A stretch of 40,303 nt of DNA, from the IMG/VR virus record IMGVR_UViG_3300024518_005224, positions 1 through 40,303 of that record; one strand, 5' to 3'. The position numbers and the translations under genes are program-made. This stretch comes from a virus. Positions 1 through 6,199 of this stretch are shown here, in pieces; position 1 is the stretch's first letter; every line of letters begins with the position of its first letter. The notes beneath the pieces were generated by a model. It had not been told where the DNA came from. It worked only from the letters and a program-made list of their open reading frames with translations, and ran no database searches.

Positions 1-142
1 ACTACATGTCTACCCACCAGGTATACACTTAGCCATTTGTGCTGGGCTTTTGTCCCTCTTCACTGAGTAGACTGTTGCCACATACCGTGGACGTGGCGAC
101 AGTCTGAGGCCATCAGTAGACCCATACATCAAGGTTGGAATG
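1..142. repeat. Left copy of terminal direct repeat
   Basis: This stretch recurs at 40162-40303. Positions 17-142 match exactly and positions 3 and 16 differ. It shows that the contig ends overlap, as expected for a circular or circularly permuted genome. A true short direct terminal repeat, as in T7-type phages, would look the same at this level. The repeat contains the last 30 bases of the leftward gene ending at 113 and the hairpin at 69-105. Confidence 0.9.
69..105. other. 13-bp stem hairpin downstream of the 113-589 gene
   Basis: The left arm AGACTGTTGCCAC (69-81) pairs with the right arm GTGGCGACAGTCT (93-105): 12 Watson-Crick pairs plus one T-G, with an 11-base loop. It begins 8 bases past the stop of the leftward gene, so it may act as its terminator, but no T-run follows on either strand. 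It also lies in the terminal repeat beside the non-coding block, so a role in packaging or replication is possible. Confidence 0.7.
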
Positions 143-589
143 GTCCGGGTCACGTCCCAAGCCGCTGCATGCCTCAAGCCAGTGCCGGAGCTCGTGACGC
201 ATTGAGTCGTGCAGCCGATGCACCTGAGATTCGTGGAAAACCATTATGGAAATGGCTGAATGGCTGAACAAATTGCCGTAGGTCCTTCGGTGGTAGCAGG
301 CTCTGGCGCATCCGTAGGGACACTGGTTAGAGACCCTTCCATCTAAACATGAGCCTGGCCCGCACCTGTTGCACTGGGCCTCGAACTCAGAGCCCCCGAG
401 TATTGTGAACCTGATATATGGCCGCTGTTCCTCGCAGGACTCGTCCCAAGGTAGGCCCTTGTCCTTCCACCAATCTACGGTCTCGTCCAGGACTGCCCGG
501 TCATCGTGGCTCAGCCAGTACAATGGCCTGGGCAGCCGGTTACTAAAACATGACCATAGGACTGGAAGCACTATCAGTAGGTATCTCAT
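113..589 (-). CDS. Exported HELRH-motif protein, putative zinc metallopeptidase
   Basis: 158 residues from ATG at 589, preceded by a purine-rich GGGGAGAGAGAAG ribosome-binding region; a longer upstream start at 715 has no support. Residues 1-14 form a hydrophobic export signal ending in Cys14, a poor lipobox because Trp precedes Ser-Cys. Residues 51-98 carry eight cysteines, which suggests disulfides or metal binding. HELRH at 132-136 followed by His150 resembles the HExxH zincin site with a distal third ligand. The gene stands alone, diverging from the accessory operon at 736. Peptidase activity is inferred from the motif only; the whole fold was not recognised. A secreted peptidase or cell-wall-associated factor would fit. 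Confidence 0.6.
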   Translation of the reverse strand: MRYLLIVLPVLWSCFSNRLPRPLYWLSHDDRAVLDETVDWWKDKGLPWDESCEEQRPYIRFTILGGSEFEAQCNRCGPGSCLDGRVSNQCPYGCARACYHRRTYGNLFSHSAISIMVFHESQVHRLHDSMRHELRHWLEACSGLGRDPDHSNLDVWVY

Positions 590-653
590 CTTCTCTCTCC
601 CCCTCCCTAGTTTAGCACCTCCATCTTTCTTCCCCTTTCTTTGTAAATCATCA

Positions 654-682
654 TTGACAAGTAAGGGAGGAATGAGTATGTT
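654..682 (+). promoter_or_regulatory. Sigma70-type promoter for the left accessory operon
   Basis: TTGACA at 654-659 is followed by a 17-base spacer and TATGTT at 677-682. The start of transcription would fall near 689, leaving about 47 bases of leader before the ATG at 736. The -35 is perfect; the -10 matches at the first, second and last positions plus one near match. Confidence 0.6.
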
Positions 683-735
683 TAGAGAGTCAGAGGGCAG
701 GGAGCCCCGGGACACACAAGGAAAGAGGGAACAAG

Positions 736-1044
736 ATGAGCAAGCTTTACTGGACTAGCAAAGACGGACAATCCTCAATCGACATGAGCGATGCGACTGA
801 GAAAGAGGCATGGGCCGAGCTACTTGAACAGTGCGGGAGCGAAGAGGAAAGGGCTGGCATCCTAGCTGGTACCCTCGAAGTCACCGACCACGATAACGAC
901 TGGGAGACCGAGACCTCGACGCTGACACTAAGCGATGGCACGAAGATTACCGACTCCAACGGAGAGCTTGAGCTTGCTGGCTCTTTCGAGAAGCCGACCG
1001 CAGCGATGAAAGAAGCTGTCTCAAGGTACTGGGCGGAGCAATAG
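736..1044 (+). CDS. Hypothetical acidic protein, first gene of left accessory operon
   Basis: 102 residues from ATG 736 with GAGGG nine bases upstream. The protein is acidic and soluble, without membrane segments. Residues 50-75 are rich in Asp, Glu and Thr and look like alternating beta strands. I recognise no family. It is the first complete gene behind the promoter at 654-682 and is followed after one base by the 46-residue gene at 1046. A possible 26-codon ORF (ATG 678 to 758) overlaps its start, but that ATG lies within the predicted -10 region. Confidence 0.75.
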   Translation: MSKLYWTSKDGQSSIDMSDATEKEAWAELLEQCGSEEERAGILAGTLEVTDHDNDWETETSTLTLSDGTKITDSNGELELAGSFEKPTAAMKEAVSRYWAEQ

Positions 1045-1045
1045 A

Positions 1046-1186
1046 ATGACTAAGACTTGGACATTCGTTTACCGCAGCGGACAGACCAAGACTGTAGTGG
1101 CATCGAGCCAAGAGAGGGCCATGAAGAAACTAGGCCTCCACAAGGATGCGGTCAGGTTCGGCTGGGTTGGAGTTAGGGTCAGATGA
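1046..1186 (+). CDS. Small basic hypothetical protein (46 aa)
   Basis: ATG at 1046 follows the previous TAG after one base, and its TGA at 1184-1186 overlaps the next ATG as ATGA. It encodes 46 residues, rich in Lys and Arg with a short beta-like N-terminus (TWTFVYRSG). It is shorter than the usual 60-residue gene-calling cut-off. The stop-start coupling on both sides is the main evidence that it is real. No function is recognised; it may be a host-takeover peptide. Confidence 0.65.
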   Translation: MTKTWTFVYRSGQTKTVVASSQERAMKKLGLHKDAVRFGWVGVRVR

Positions 1187-1398
1187 ATACAGCCCCCGAG
1201 TTCTGGTACGGCGTTGTCCAAGGCCTACACTCACAACAGATTTGGGACCACAAGCAACTGGCTACGGGCCGGCAGCTGGTCTCAGCAATATTCCGGGCCC
1301 GGGACTGTCGGGCTGAGGGCGCACTGGGGACAGCGAAACTTTACATAGAGCAGGCAAAGCACGCTTACGAATTACTTGAGTCACGGAGGATACGATGA
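1183..1398 (+). CDS. Hypothetical small protein (71 aa)
   Basis: 71 residues, mostly helical in character, ending in a basic ESRRIR tail. It starts inside the preceding stop (ATGA) and ends in an overlap with ATG 1395, so it is translationally coupled at both ends. The second half (roughly 45-68) looks like one amphipathic helix. No family recognised. Confidence 0.7.
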   Translation: MNTAPEFWYGVVQGLHSQQIWDHKQLATGRQLVSAIFRARDCRAEGALGTAKLYIEQAKHAYELLESRRIR

Positions 1399-1751
1399 AT
1401 ACGAGCACCGAGGATTATGTGGACTTTCTAAACGTTTACGAAAACGAGGTAACGAGGATAGCGAAACTGGCATTCGGGGACTCAGACGAGGACACGGTAC
1501 TAGACACCATGGTCGACAGGTTCGTGGGTTCCGACAACGCAGCCCTCATCCTGCACATATCCCCGAACCGGGACGCCGGGAACTTCATGCAATGGAAGGA
1601 CATCTACTCCTTGAGACAAGCCCTAGTGTTCGGAGCCGGGATGGCGATGCACAAGGACATCGGAGTAGAGCTGGACGCACTTGAAGAGGAAACTCTGGAA
1701 GAGGAAGAAAAATGCCAAGACTCATCAGATTTGGGGTATGCGCAGTGGTAG
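1395..1751 (+). CDS. Hypothetical acidic protein (118 aa)
   Basis: 118 residues beginning at ATG 1395, coupled to the upstream gene by a 4-base overlap. The protein is acidic and helical, and the C-terminal part (about 90-106) is a run of Glu-rich sequence. The last 40 bases overlap the next gene at 1712 in another frame. No enzyme motif or known family is visible. Confidence 0.7.
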   Translation: MNTSTEDYVDFLNVYENEVTRIAKLAFGDSDEDTVLDTMVDRFVGSDNAALILHISPNRDAGNFMQWKDIYSLRQALVFGAGMAMHKDIGVELDALEEETLEEEEKCQDSSDLGYAQW

Positions 1752-1909
1752 TCCTCGGACTTAGTATCGAGCCAGCTGAACCCGAGTGCCACGAGTGCGA
1801 GGGAGAGGGTTGGGTCTGCACGTACAAAGATGGCGACGAGTCCCGTCCCTGTCCCACATGCAAAGAAGACGCAGAGGAAGCTGGAGTCCTAGACTATGAT
1901 GGACAGTAG
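1712..1909 (+). CDS. Exported small CxxCxGxG zinc-finger protein
   Basis: 65 residues. Residues 1-24 form an N-terminal signal or anchor (basic MPRLIR followed by VCAVVVLGL). Then CHECEGEG and, 15 residues later, CPTC make a pair of CxxC knuckles like half of a DnaJ cysteine-rich domain. Such CxxCxGxG units bind zinc in DnaJ and in many small phage proteins. It overlaps both neighbours (1395-1751 and 1896-2393). A zinc finger behind an export signal is unusual; it might sit at the inner membrane facing outward. The partner is unknown. Confidence 0.6.
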   Translation: MPRLIRFGVCAVVVLGLSIEPAEPECHECEGEGWVCTYKDGDESRPCPTCKEDAEEAGVLDYDGQ

Positions 1910-2393
1910 AATACAGCACCTGCAGTCCCTTCCCGAAGAACATCGAGCAAACCTTGTGAGCGGGATTCTCGAGCACGCAGTGGACGGCTGCTTCCGCGGC
2001 CACGAAGAAATCATCAGCATCAGCATAGAGTGCGAGTGTTGCAACAGGAGAGAAGCCGGGGACGTAGACCGCCACCACGCCTGGCGTTCGGCTCTTGGTG
2101 CCTGGGCGGGCTGGCTCGTCTCGAGAAGGGACTATTCCGAGACGAGCTGGGGCACTATAAAAGGGAACGAAGAAGCCTGGGAGTTCCTGGAATACGCCGT
2201 AGGCTACATGAGCGCCGACTGGGATAGAGAAGAGTACGACTATCTAACCGAGGAAATGCCTGACGAAGCTCAGGAATACATCTCCAGCTGCTTTGAGATG
2301 TCCCTAGCACACCAGACAGCAAGAGAGGGCTTCGACGCACTCAAAGAAATGGTGGAGGAAGCTCGAGCATTAGATTGCGAGGATGAGGGATGA
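1896..2393 (+). CDS. Hypothetical acidic protein (165 aa)
   Basis: 165 residues starting ATGATG at 1896 and overlapping the upstream stop by 14 bases. It is Trp-, Glu- and Asp-rich. A short CECC cluster at about residues 47-50, followed by His-His near 60, could bind a metal. The C-terminal third is predicted helical. I recognise no family. After its TGA the same frame stays open for 47 codons and encodes CHGCNLC (see the 2394-2576 entry). Confidence 0.7.
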   Translation: MMDSRIQHLQSLPEEHRANLVSGILEHAVDGCFRGHEEIISISIECECCNRREAGDVDRHHAWRSALGAWAGWLVSRRDYSETSWGTIKGNEEAWEFLEYAVGYMSADWDREEYDYLTEEMPDEAQEYISSCFEMSLAHQTAREGFDALKEMVEEARALDCEDEG

Positions 2394-2576
2394 CCTCTTA
2401 CTCATCAAGAAGAGCTGACGCATGACCACCCGGGTCCCCTTGGATTATGCCACGGCTGTAACTTGTGTATCAACGGCGGCACCCCCGAGGGGGTAAGAGG
2501 CATGAAGAGGCGCGAGGGGGGAAACGTGCTCCCGTAAATGCTGTAAATTTTTTTGGTATCGCTGGTATAGGCTACA
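2394..2576 (+). other. Intergenic segment with in-frame CHGCNLC extension and small hairpin
   Basis: No convincing gene. Two short readings exist: a 24-codon ATG frame (2422-2496), and a frame continuing the previous gene past its TGA to TAA at 2535-2537 that contains CHGCNLC but no ATG, GTG or TTG before that motif. ACCCC at 2481-2485 pairs with GGGGT at 2490-2494 around a CGAG loop. A run of seven T lies at about 2549-2555, and TACAAT just before ATG 2577 resembles a -10 box but is too close to serve that gene. Confidence 0.4.
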
Positions 2577-2765
2577 ATGCATATCGTGGAATACTACACA
2601 ACATGTAGACGTTGCGGATGCCGTGGGACACTAGAGAGCAGCCCCCTGATAGTCCAGGTCCCCGAAAGGTGGTCCCGGATAGTCTGGCACAATGGTGCGG
2701 AATCAGAAGATGCGGCCCTTTGTGCAGAGTGTACGGACAGGGCCATCAGTTTGGAAGACGAGTAA
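2577..2765 (+). CDS. Small zinc-ribbon-like protein (62 aa)
   Basis: 62 residues with CRRCGC near residues 10-15 and CAEC near 49-52. This two-knuckle arrangement is typical of small zinc ribbons that bind nucleic acid or protein partners. The ribosome-binding site is weak (AGG seven bases upstream). It is the last gene of the left rightward operon, followed by the hairpin at 2810-2841. No specific function is recognised. Confidence 0.65.
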   Translation: MHIVEYYTTCRRCGCRGTLESSPLIVQVPERWSRIVWHNGAESEDAALCAECTDRAISLEDE

Positions 2766-2782
2766 ACTAGTGTACTCTTCTA

Positions 2783-2848
2783 GCTGATACGAATCAGCGC
2801 AAGGGTGTTAGCCTCCTAGAGCAATGGTGTTCTAGGGGGCTTCCTTAA
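2783..2848 (+). terminator. Tandem hairpins ending the left accessory operon
   Basis: A 6-bp stem (GCTGAT 2783-2788 with ATCAGC 2793-2798) is followed by an 11-bp stem (AGCCTCCTAGA 2810-2820 with TCTAGGGGGCT 2831-2841, one G-T pair, 10-base loop) and then TCCTTAATT. Its place right after the last rightward gene suits a terminator, although the T-run is weak. It may work in both directions against the minus-strand tRNA and replication operon. Confidence 0.6.
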
Positions 2849-2858
2849 TTCACGAGGG

Positions 2859-2930
2859 GACGGGAGAGGGGAATCGAACCCCCATCTCTGGCACACAATC
2901 GCCAGGCCCTTCCATTTGGGCGACTCCCGC
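2859..2930 (-). tRNA. tRNA-like gene with abnormal anticodon arm (His or Thr)
   Basis: Read on the minus strand, GCGGGAG pairs with CTCCCGT (acceptor, last pair G-T), GCCC/GGGC form the D stem with GG in the loop, and GGGGG/CCCCT flank the canonical TTCGATT T loop. The anticodon stem CTGGC/GCCAG leaves an eight-base loop, GATTGTGT, where seven is normal, and position 26 is missing. G before base 1 opposite C73 is a histidine-tRNA signature and fits anticodon GTG; the U33-UGU-purine spacing fits Thr TGT instead. CCA is not encoded. It sits alone downstream of the replication operon. Confidence 0.75.
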
Positions 2931-2961
2931 CGGGGTATTCCATATTCGGGAATGTGGATGC

Positions 2962-3177
2962 CTAGGGCCGGGGCCGCTTCTCTTTCATCTTGTCCTTAGC
3001 CTTCTTTGCCTCTGCATCTATATCCGGCATGCAGACATCGCAGTAAAGTCCGCCGCTATCCTCCCGCTTCGAGCCGCGGTCTTTCGTAAAAGCACAGGTC
3101 CACCAGCCGTCGGGATGGCGGGTCCCCGCTTCTTCTGTCTCACACGAGTCACACTTGTAGAGTACTGTCATTCCCAT
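2962..3177 (-). CDS. Small four-cysteine zinc-finger protein (71 aa)
   Basis: 71 residues with CDSC near 9-12 and CDVC near 46-49, flanked by Trp-Trp-x-Cys, which is a likely zinc-binding fold. The C-terminal 20 residues are a lysine-rich helix (AKKAKDKMKEKRPRP), which suggests nucleic-acid binding. It is the last gene of the leftward replication operon. The family is not recognised. Confidence 0.65.
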   Translation of the reverse strand: MGMTVLYKCDSCETEEAGTRHPDGWWTCAFTKDRGSKREDSGGLYCDVCMPDIDAEAKKAKDKMKEKRPRP

Positions 3178-3201
3178 TCTGTATTCTCCTTATGCCAGTT
3201 C

Positions 3202-3399
3202 TCACCAGCCGTATTTGTTTCTCTCCGCCGTAAGCTCAGGCCTGAACTCGTAACGGGAGTAAGACAGTTTACCACCCACGCGTACGGGCTGGTAGGGCAC
3301 TACTTCCCCCGGTATCCCGCACTGGGAGCACGTAGGCCCAGAGCCATAGTCCACAATCGTAGCTAAGTCCGTGTGCTCGCACTCTCCCCAGTCTTTCAT
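3202..3399 (-). CDS. Small Cys-containing protein following RuvC (65 aa)
   Basis: I place the start at ATG 3399, which overlaps the RuvC stop as ATGA; a longer frame to 3477 lies within RuvC and is less likely. The 65-residue product has Cys-Glu-His near the N-terminus and CSQCGIPG near residues 24-31, so one compact metal site is possible. The tail is rich in Tyr and Arg. It may assist the resolvase, but only position suggests that. Confidence 0.6.
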   Translation of the reverse strand: MKDWGECEHTDLATIVDYGSGPTCSQCGIPGEVVPYQPVRVGGKLSYSRYEFRPELTAERNKYGW

Positions 3400-3950
3400 A
3401 GTCGCCTCAACATCTGCATCTCTGTTGACTCTAAACACGCAACTACCGAGCCCAGGGCATCGAACCCATGCTCCCAATACGACTTGGCTACATCTAGCTG
3501 GAACTCCTGGATGGCCTTATTGCCCGGGTAACGCGTTAGTAACGATTCGATCACTTCTTCCTTGCTCGCTGTCTTGGACCCAGTGACCGCAAGTTTTAGG
3601 TCCATTGGGGAAGCCTCGATGACTGGGACGCCGACGCTCTGGCTAAGGCAATCTATTATTCCCCAGACCCGGCCCAGCTTGGCAGCTATGGAGGCACGCC
3701 GAGGGTAGGACAGAGCCTCTGCGCAAACTATCACCGGCTTCTTCTCGAACAGGCCCCGCAAGTTCTCGGCTATCTTCTTTCCTCTTCTGTGGTCGTCGGA
3801 GGTGATTCTTATCTTCCCCTTCCGGTCCCTCTTCTCGGTCCGGATGATACCAATGGATATCGGAGCCTCAGTCTTTGGCCCCACTTCCACCAGGGCCCAA
3901 CCGATATTAGCGAAACCAGGGTCCAAACCTAAGACGAGTCTGCCTGCCAC
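3396..3950 (-). CDS. ruvC-like: RuvC-type Holliday junction resolvase
   Basis: 184 residues from GTG 3950, with GAGGGGG five bases upstream. RuvC cuts four-way DNA junctions with an RNase H-fold active site and two metals. Visible here are Asp10 in LGLDPG, Glu78 in VCAEAL and the HGFDALG segment with Asp164 as the C-terminal acidic residue. LAVTGSKTASKEEV (about 120-133) matches the RuvC DNA-binding loop. The length agrees with bacterial RuvC (about 170). It overlaps the helicase stop by 22 bases. The likely job is resolving recombination intermediates or debranching DNA before packaging. Confidence 0.88.
   Translation of the reverse strand: MAGRLVLGLDPGFANIGWALVEVGPKTEAPISIGIIRTEKRDRKGKIRITSDDHRRGKKIAENLRGLFEKKPVIVCAEALSYPRRASIAAKLGRVWGIIDCLSQSVGVPVIEASPMDLKLAVTGSKTASKEEVIESLLTRYPGNKAIQEFQLDVAKSYWEHGFDALGSVVACLESTEMQMLRRL
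3528..3544 (+). repeat. 17-bp element, inverted partner of 5626-5642
   Basis: GTAACGCGTTAGTAACG here is the exact reverse complement of 5626-5642. Both copies share the palindromic core TAACGCGTTA. This copy lies inside the RuvC gene. Confidence 0.7.
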
Positions 3951-5170
3951 ATATCCCCCTCACGTAAATGACCCCTGGAGTCGCGGAACAAGTTGAACGA
4001 CTGTCCCGCTTCGTCCCACTTGAGTTTAGCAATCTTTCCTAGAACTCCACCAGAATCTTCCGGCCATAGAAGAACTACTACCTCCGCCATCTCTTCTATA
4101 GACCCAGTCTCCTTGAGGTCGCTTATGGACGGGACCTCTTTATCCGTTCGCTTCAGTTGGGAGCACAGAACTAAAGGAACGCTTAACTCCTGCGCTGCGT
4201 CTTTTAGTTCCCCAGCTATCTCCCCGAACATAATGCGAGCAGACTCTGCTTGCCTACCCCGGATCCGCTGTAGGTAATCTACATAGATTATCGTACACCC
4301 CTCTTTGCGGACCATCCGGCGCATGCTGTCGACCACGGTCTGAACACTAGAGTTACTTTCACATGAAAGTTTGAGGCTCAAATCTTTCGCCTTAGGGGCT
4401 GCCTCCACCATCGACTTCCTCTCCAGTAACGAGAGCTCCGCCTTACCTCCCCGGAACCTCGACGGGTTGATGCCAGTCATCCAGCCCAAAATCTTGGCGC
4501 CCCAGAGGTCGGCGGGGTCCTCGACAGAGATGATGCCAGGTTTGTGACCCTTGCTCTCCTGCTCCAGGGCCATGGTCAGGACCAACGACGACTTCCCGAC
4601 TCCCGGGCGGGCCCCGACTACGAACAGGGACCCCGAGCTGAGGTACCCAATCCTGAAGTCCAAGGTAGGTAAGCCAGGGAAGATTCTTACAGCAGAGGAG
4701 GAATTAGAGTCGAAAACCTCCAGGGCAGAGGCCACGACGTCCTCGGCCGAGACTGGTATGCCCGTTGCTGCCCCCAGGAACTCGTCTGAGGCCCCTTCCA
4801 TCAGTTCCCTGGCTCTGTCTACCTCGAACCTCTCGCAAGCCTCCACGGCCCTCTGAGCCCTTTCCCTGAGACGGCGAGCTTGGGATACCCGGCGGAGATG
4901 GGGGACCAGGGAGGCCCCGTCGAGCTCCACGACCCCGGCTATCTCGTCGACCTGGGCGATGGCCGCGGTCTCCCCGAACTCGGAAAGATAGGCCCGGACG
5001 CTAAGGGGGTTCACGGTTTCCCCGCTTGCCCGCATCTCGAGTACGGCCGTCAAAATAATGGCGTTCTGGCCGTAGGCTAGGTCCTCGGGGACCAGGGTCT
5101 CACCGTCCAGGGCAGCTGGGTGCCAGAGGCAGGACGAGAGGTAGCGGGTCTCGAGCTCTTTCGGGTTCAT
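3929..5170 (-). CDS. dnaB-like: DnaB-type replicative DNA helicase
   Basis: 413 residues from ATG 5170, which overlaps the initiator stop as ATGA; upstream in-frame sequence belongs to the initiator gene. DnaB helicases form hexamers that unwind the fork with ATP. The N-terminal helical domain spans about 1-130, then a RecA-like core has Walker A GARPGVGKS (186-194), Walker B TIIYVDYLQ (Asp298), CSQLKR (336-341) and the GSIEEMAE motif. The length is slightly below bacterial DnaB (about 450-470). With the upstream initiator it should recruit the host polymerase and primase, since no phage polymerase is present. Confidence 0.92.
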   Translation of the reverse strand: MNPKELETRYLSSCLWHPAALDGETLVPEDLAYGQNAIILTAVLEMRASGETVNPLSVRAYLSEFGETAAIAQVDEIAGVVELDGASLVPHLRRVSQARRLRERAQRAVEACERFEVDRARELMEGASDEFLGAATGIPVSAEDVVASALEVFDSNSSSAVRIFPGLPTLDFRIGYLSSGSLFVVGARPGVGKSSLVLTMALEQESKGHKPGIISVEDPADLWGAKILGWMTGINPSRFRGGKAELSLLERKSMVEAAPKAKDLSLKLSCESNSSVQTVVDSMRRMVRKEGCTIIYVDYLQRIRGRQAESARIMFGEIAGELKDAAQELSVPLVLCSQLKRTDKEVPSISDLKETGSIEEMAEVVVLLWPEDSGGVLGKIAKLKWDEAGQSFNLFRDSRGHLREGDMWQADSS

Positions 5171-6000
5171 CGGGACCTCCGCTGCTCGAGCCAGGAGTTG
5201 TAGGCCGGGACGTCGCGGGAGTTCGTGGGTTCGCCGTGGACCGCGGGGTCGTAGGCGATGGCCGCAGGTCGTTTGCTCTTGCCGTTGGCCTTGGGCTGCA
5301 TATCGCGGAAGCCCTCGAGCTTGCCCCCGTTGCGGCAGATGAGCTCCAGGTCCGTGTACTCCCTGCCGTCGTCGTTGTCGCCGCGGTGGAACGGGGAGCG
5401 GGCGATGTTGTCCACGGCCGAGCATATCTCCTCGACGCTGTAGCCCTCGGCAAGACGGGCGGTAATCTTCTTGCGGCGGGGTGCGGTGAGCCGGGTGGTC
5501 CCGGGGCGTTTCCCCAGTGCCTTGACCCAGTGCTCGAACACCTGCCGAGGGAGGTCCGGAGCTGGCTCAGGAGGCTTAGCCGACGTTAGAGTTAATGTCT
5601 CTGTCTCTGTCTCTGTCTCTGGGGGCGTTAGTAACGCGTTACACGATATGTCCTTTATCTCGCTCTTTTCCCTGTGTTTCTGCACCCTTAGCCTGGTTTT
5701 CTCCTGCTCCTCCTTAAGCGCTTCTCGACTCTTGTTCCACTTTAGATAAGCATTTATAAACCATTTGTTTCTTACTTTTCGGAGTAAGCCGGACACTCTT
5801 AGTGCCTCGCAGCTGACCTCCCAATCAGCCCCCATCTTGGCCATCACCTGGTCGGGAATCTTCCCGTCGGTCATGTGCCTCTTGCTCCAGGCAATGCATT
5901 TAAAGAACAGGACCTGAGCCGAATCCGACAGGCCCAATGCTTCAGGGCTATCGAAAAAGTTCACGTCCACTTGAAAGAACAACCGTCCCTTCGGTGCCAT
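5167..6000 (-). CDS. Replication initiator / helicase loader, phage O-like
   Basis: 277 residues from ATG 6000. The N-terminal 90 residues (starting APKGRLFFQVDVNFFDSP) look like the winged-helix domain found in phage replication initiators and replisome organisers. A charged helix follows, then a Glu-Thr repeat linker (about 127-137) and a C-terminal domain that could bind DnaB, in the manner of lambda O or DnaD-type loaders. It lies immediately upstream of the helicase with an ATGA overlap, the usual initiator-helicase order. The repeat (GTCTCT)4 and a 17-bp element lie inside the gene, as origin repeats do in lambda O. The exact family is uncertain. Confidence 0.7.
   Translation of the reverse strand: MAPKGRLFFQVDVNFFDSPEALGLSDSAQVLFFKCIAWSKRHMTDGKIPDQVMAKMGADWEVSCEALRVSGLLRKVRNKWFINAYLKWNKSREALKEEQEKTRLRVQKHREKSEIKDISCNALLTPPETETETETLTLTSAKPPEPAPDLPRQVFEHWVKALGKRPGTTRLTAPRRKKITARLAEGYSVEEICSAVDNIARSPFHRGDNDDGREYTDLELICRNGGKLEGFRDMQPKANGKSKRPAAIAYDPAVHGEPTNSRDVPAYNSWLEQRRSR
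5597..5620 (+). repeat. Four tandem GTCTCT units inside the initiator gene
   Basis: Four perfect 6-bp units encode the Glu-Thr run in the initiator linker on the minus strand. The unit length is a multiple of three, so copy changes would alter linker length without breaking the frame. The location between two protein domains resembles the lambda O arrangement, where origin iterons sit in the linker. Confidence 0.85.
5626..5642 (-). repeat. 17-bp element, inverted partner of 3528-3544
   Basis: CGTTAGTAACGCGTTAC contains the perfect 12-bp palindrome GTAACGCGTTAC (5631-5642). Its reverse complement occurs exactly at 3528-3544. It lies six bases from the GTCTCT repeats in the initiator gene, so it is a candidate binding site for the initiator or a regulator. 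Confidence 0.7.
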
Positions 6001-6019
6001 CTCCCCGCCTCCCCATCTC

Positions 6020-6199
6020 TCAAAATAGTCTTAGGTTCTCGTCCCTCTCAGCCGGCTTCTCAGGGGCTCCCTCTGCGGCCCGCCTCCTAGCCTGCAACCA
6101 TCTCTTCGCGGCCCTCCTGCGTTCCTCCGGGGGCAGCAAACGGACATCGTAGACCACGACAACTCTGGCCCCCGACTCGTATAGGGTCTCAATCTCCAT
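6020..6199 (-). CDS. Small basic hypothetical protein (59 aa)
   Basis: 59 residues from ATG 6199; a TTG at 6208 would add three residues. It overlaps the preceding Acb2-like gene by 11 bases. The N-terminus has a short hydrophobic beta stretch (RVVVVYDVRLL), followed by an Arg/Ala-rich helix. It sits between the Acb2-like protein and the replication initiator. The family is not recognised. Confidence 0.55.
   Translation of the reverse strand: MEIETLYESGARVVVVYDVRLLPPEERRRAAKRWLQARRRAAEGAPEKPAERDENLRLF

Noticed and set aside
5170-5425. N-terminal extension of the helicase frame
   Set aside because: The extra 85 residues are Arg/Pro/Gly-rich and overlap the initiator gene; the ATGA joint at 5170 marks the natural start.
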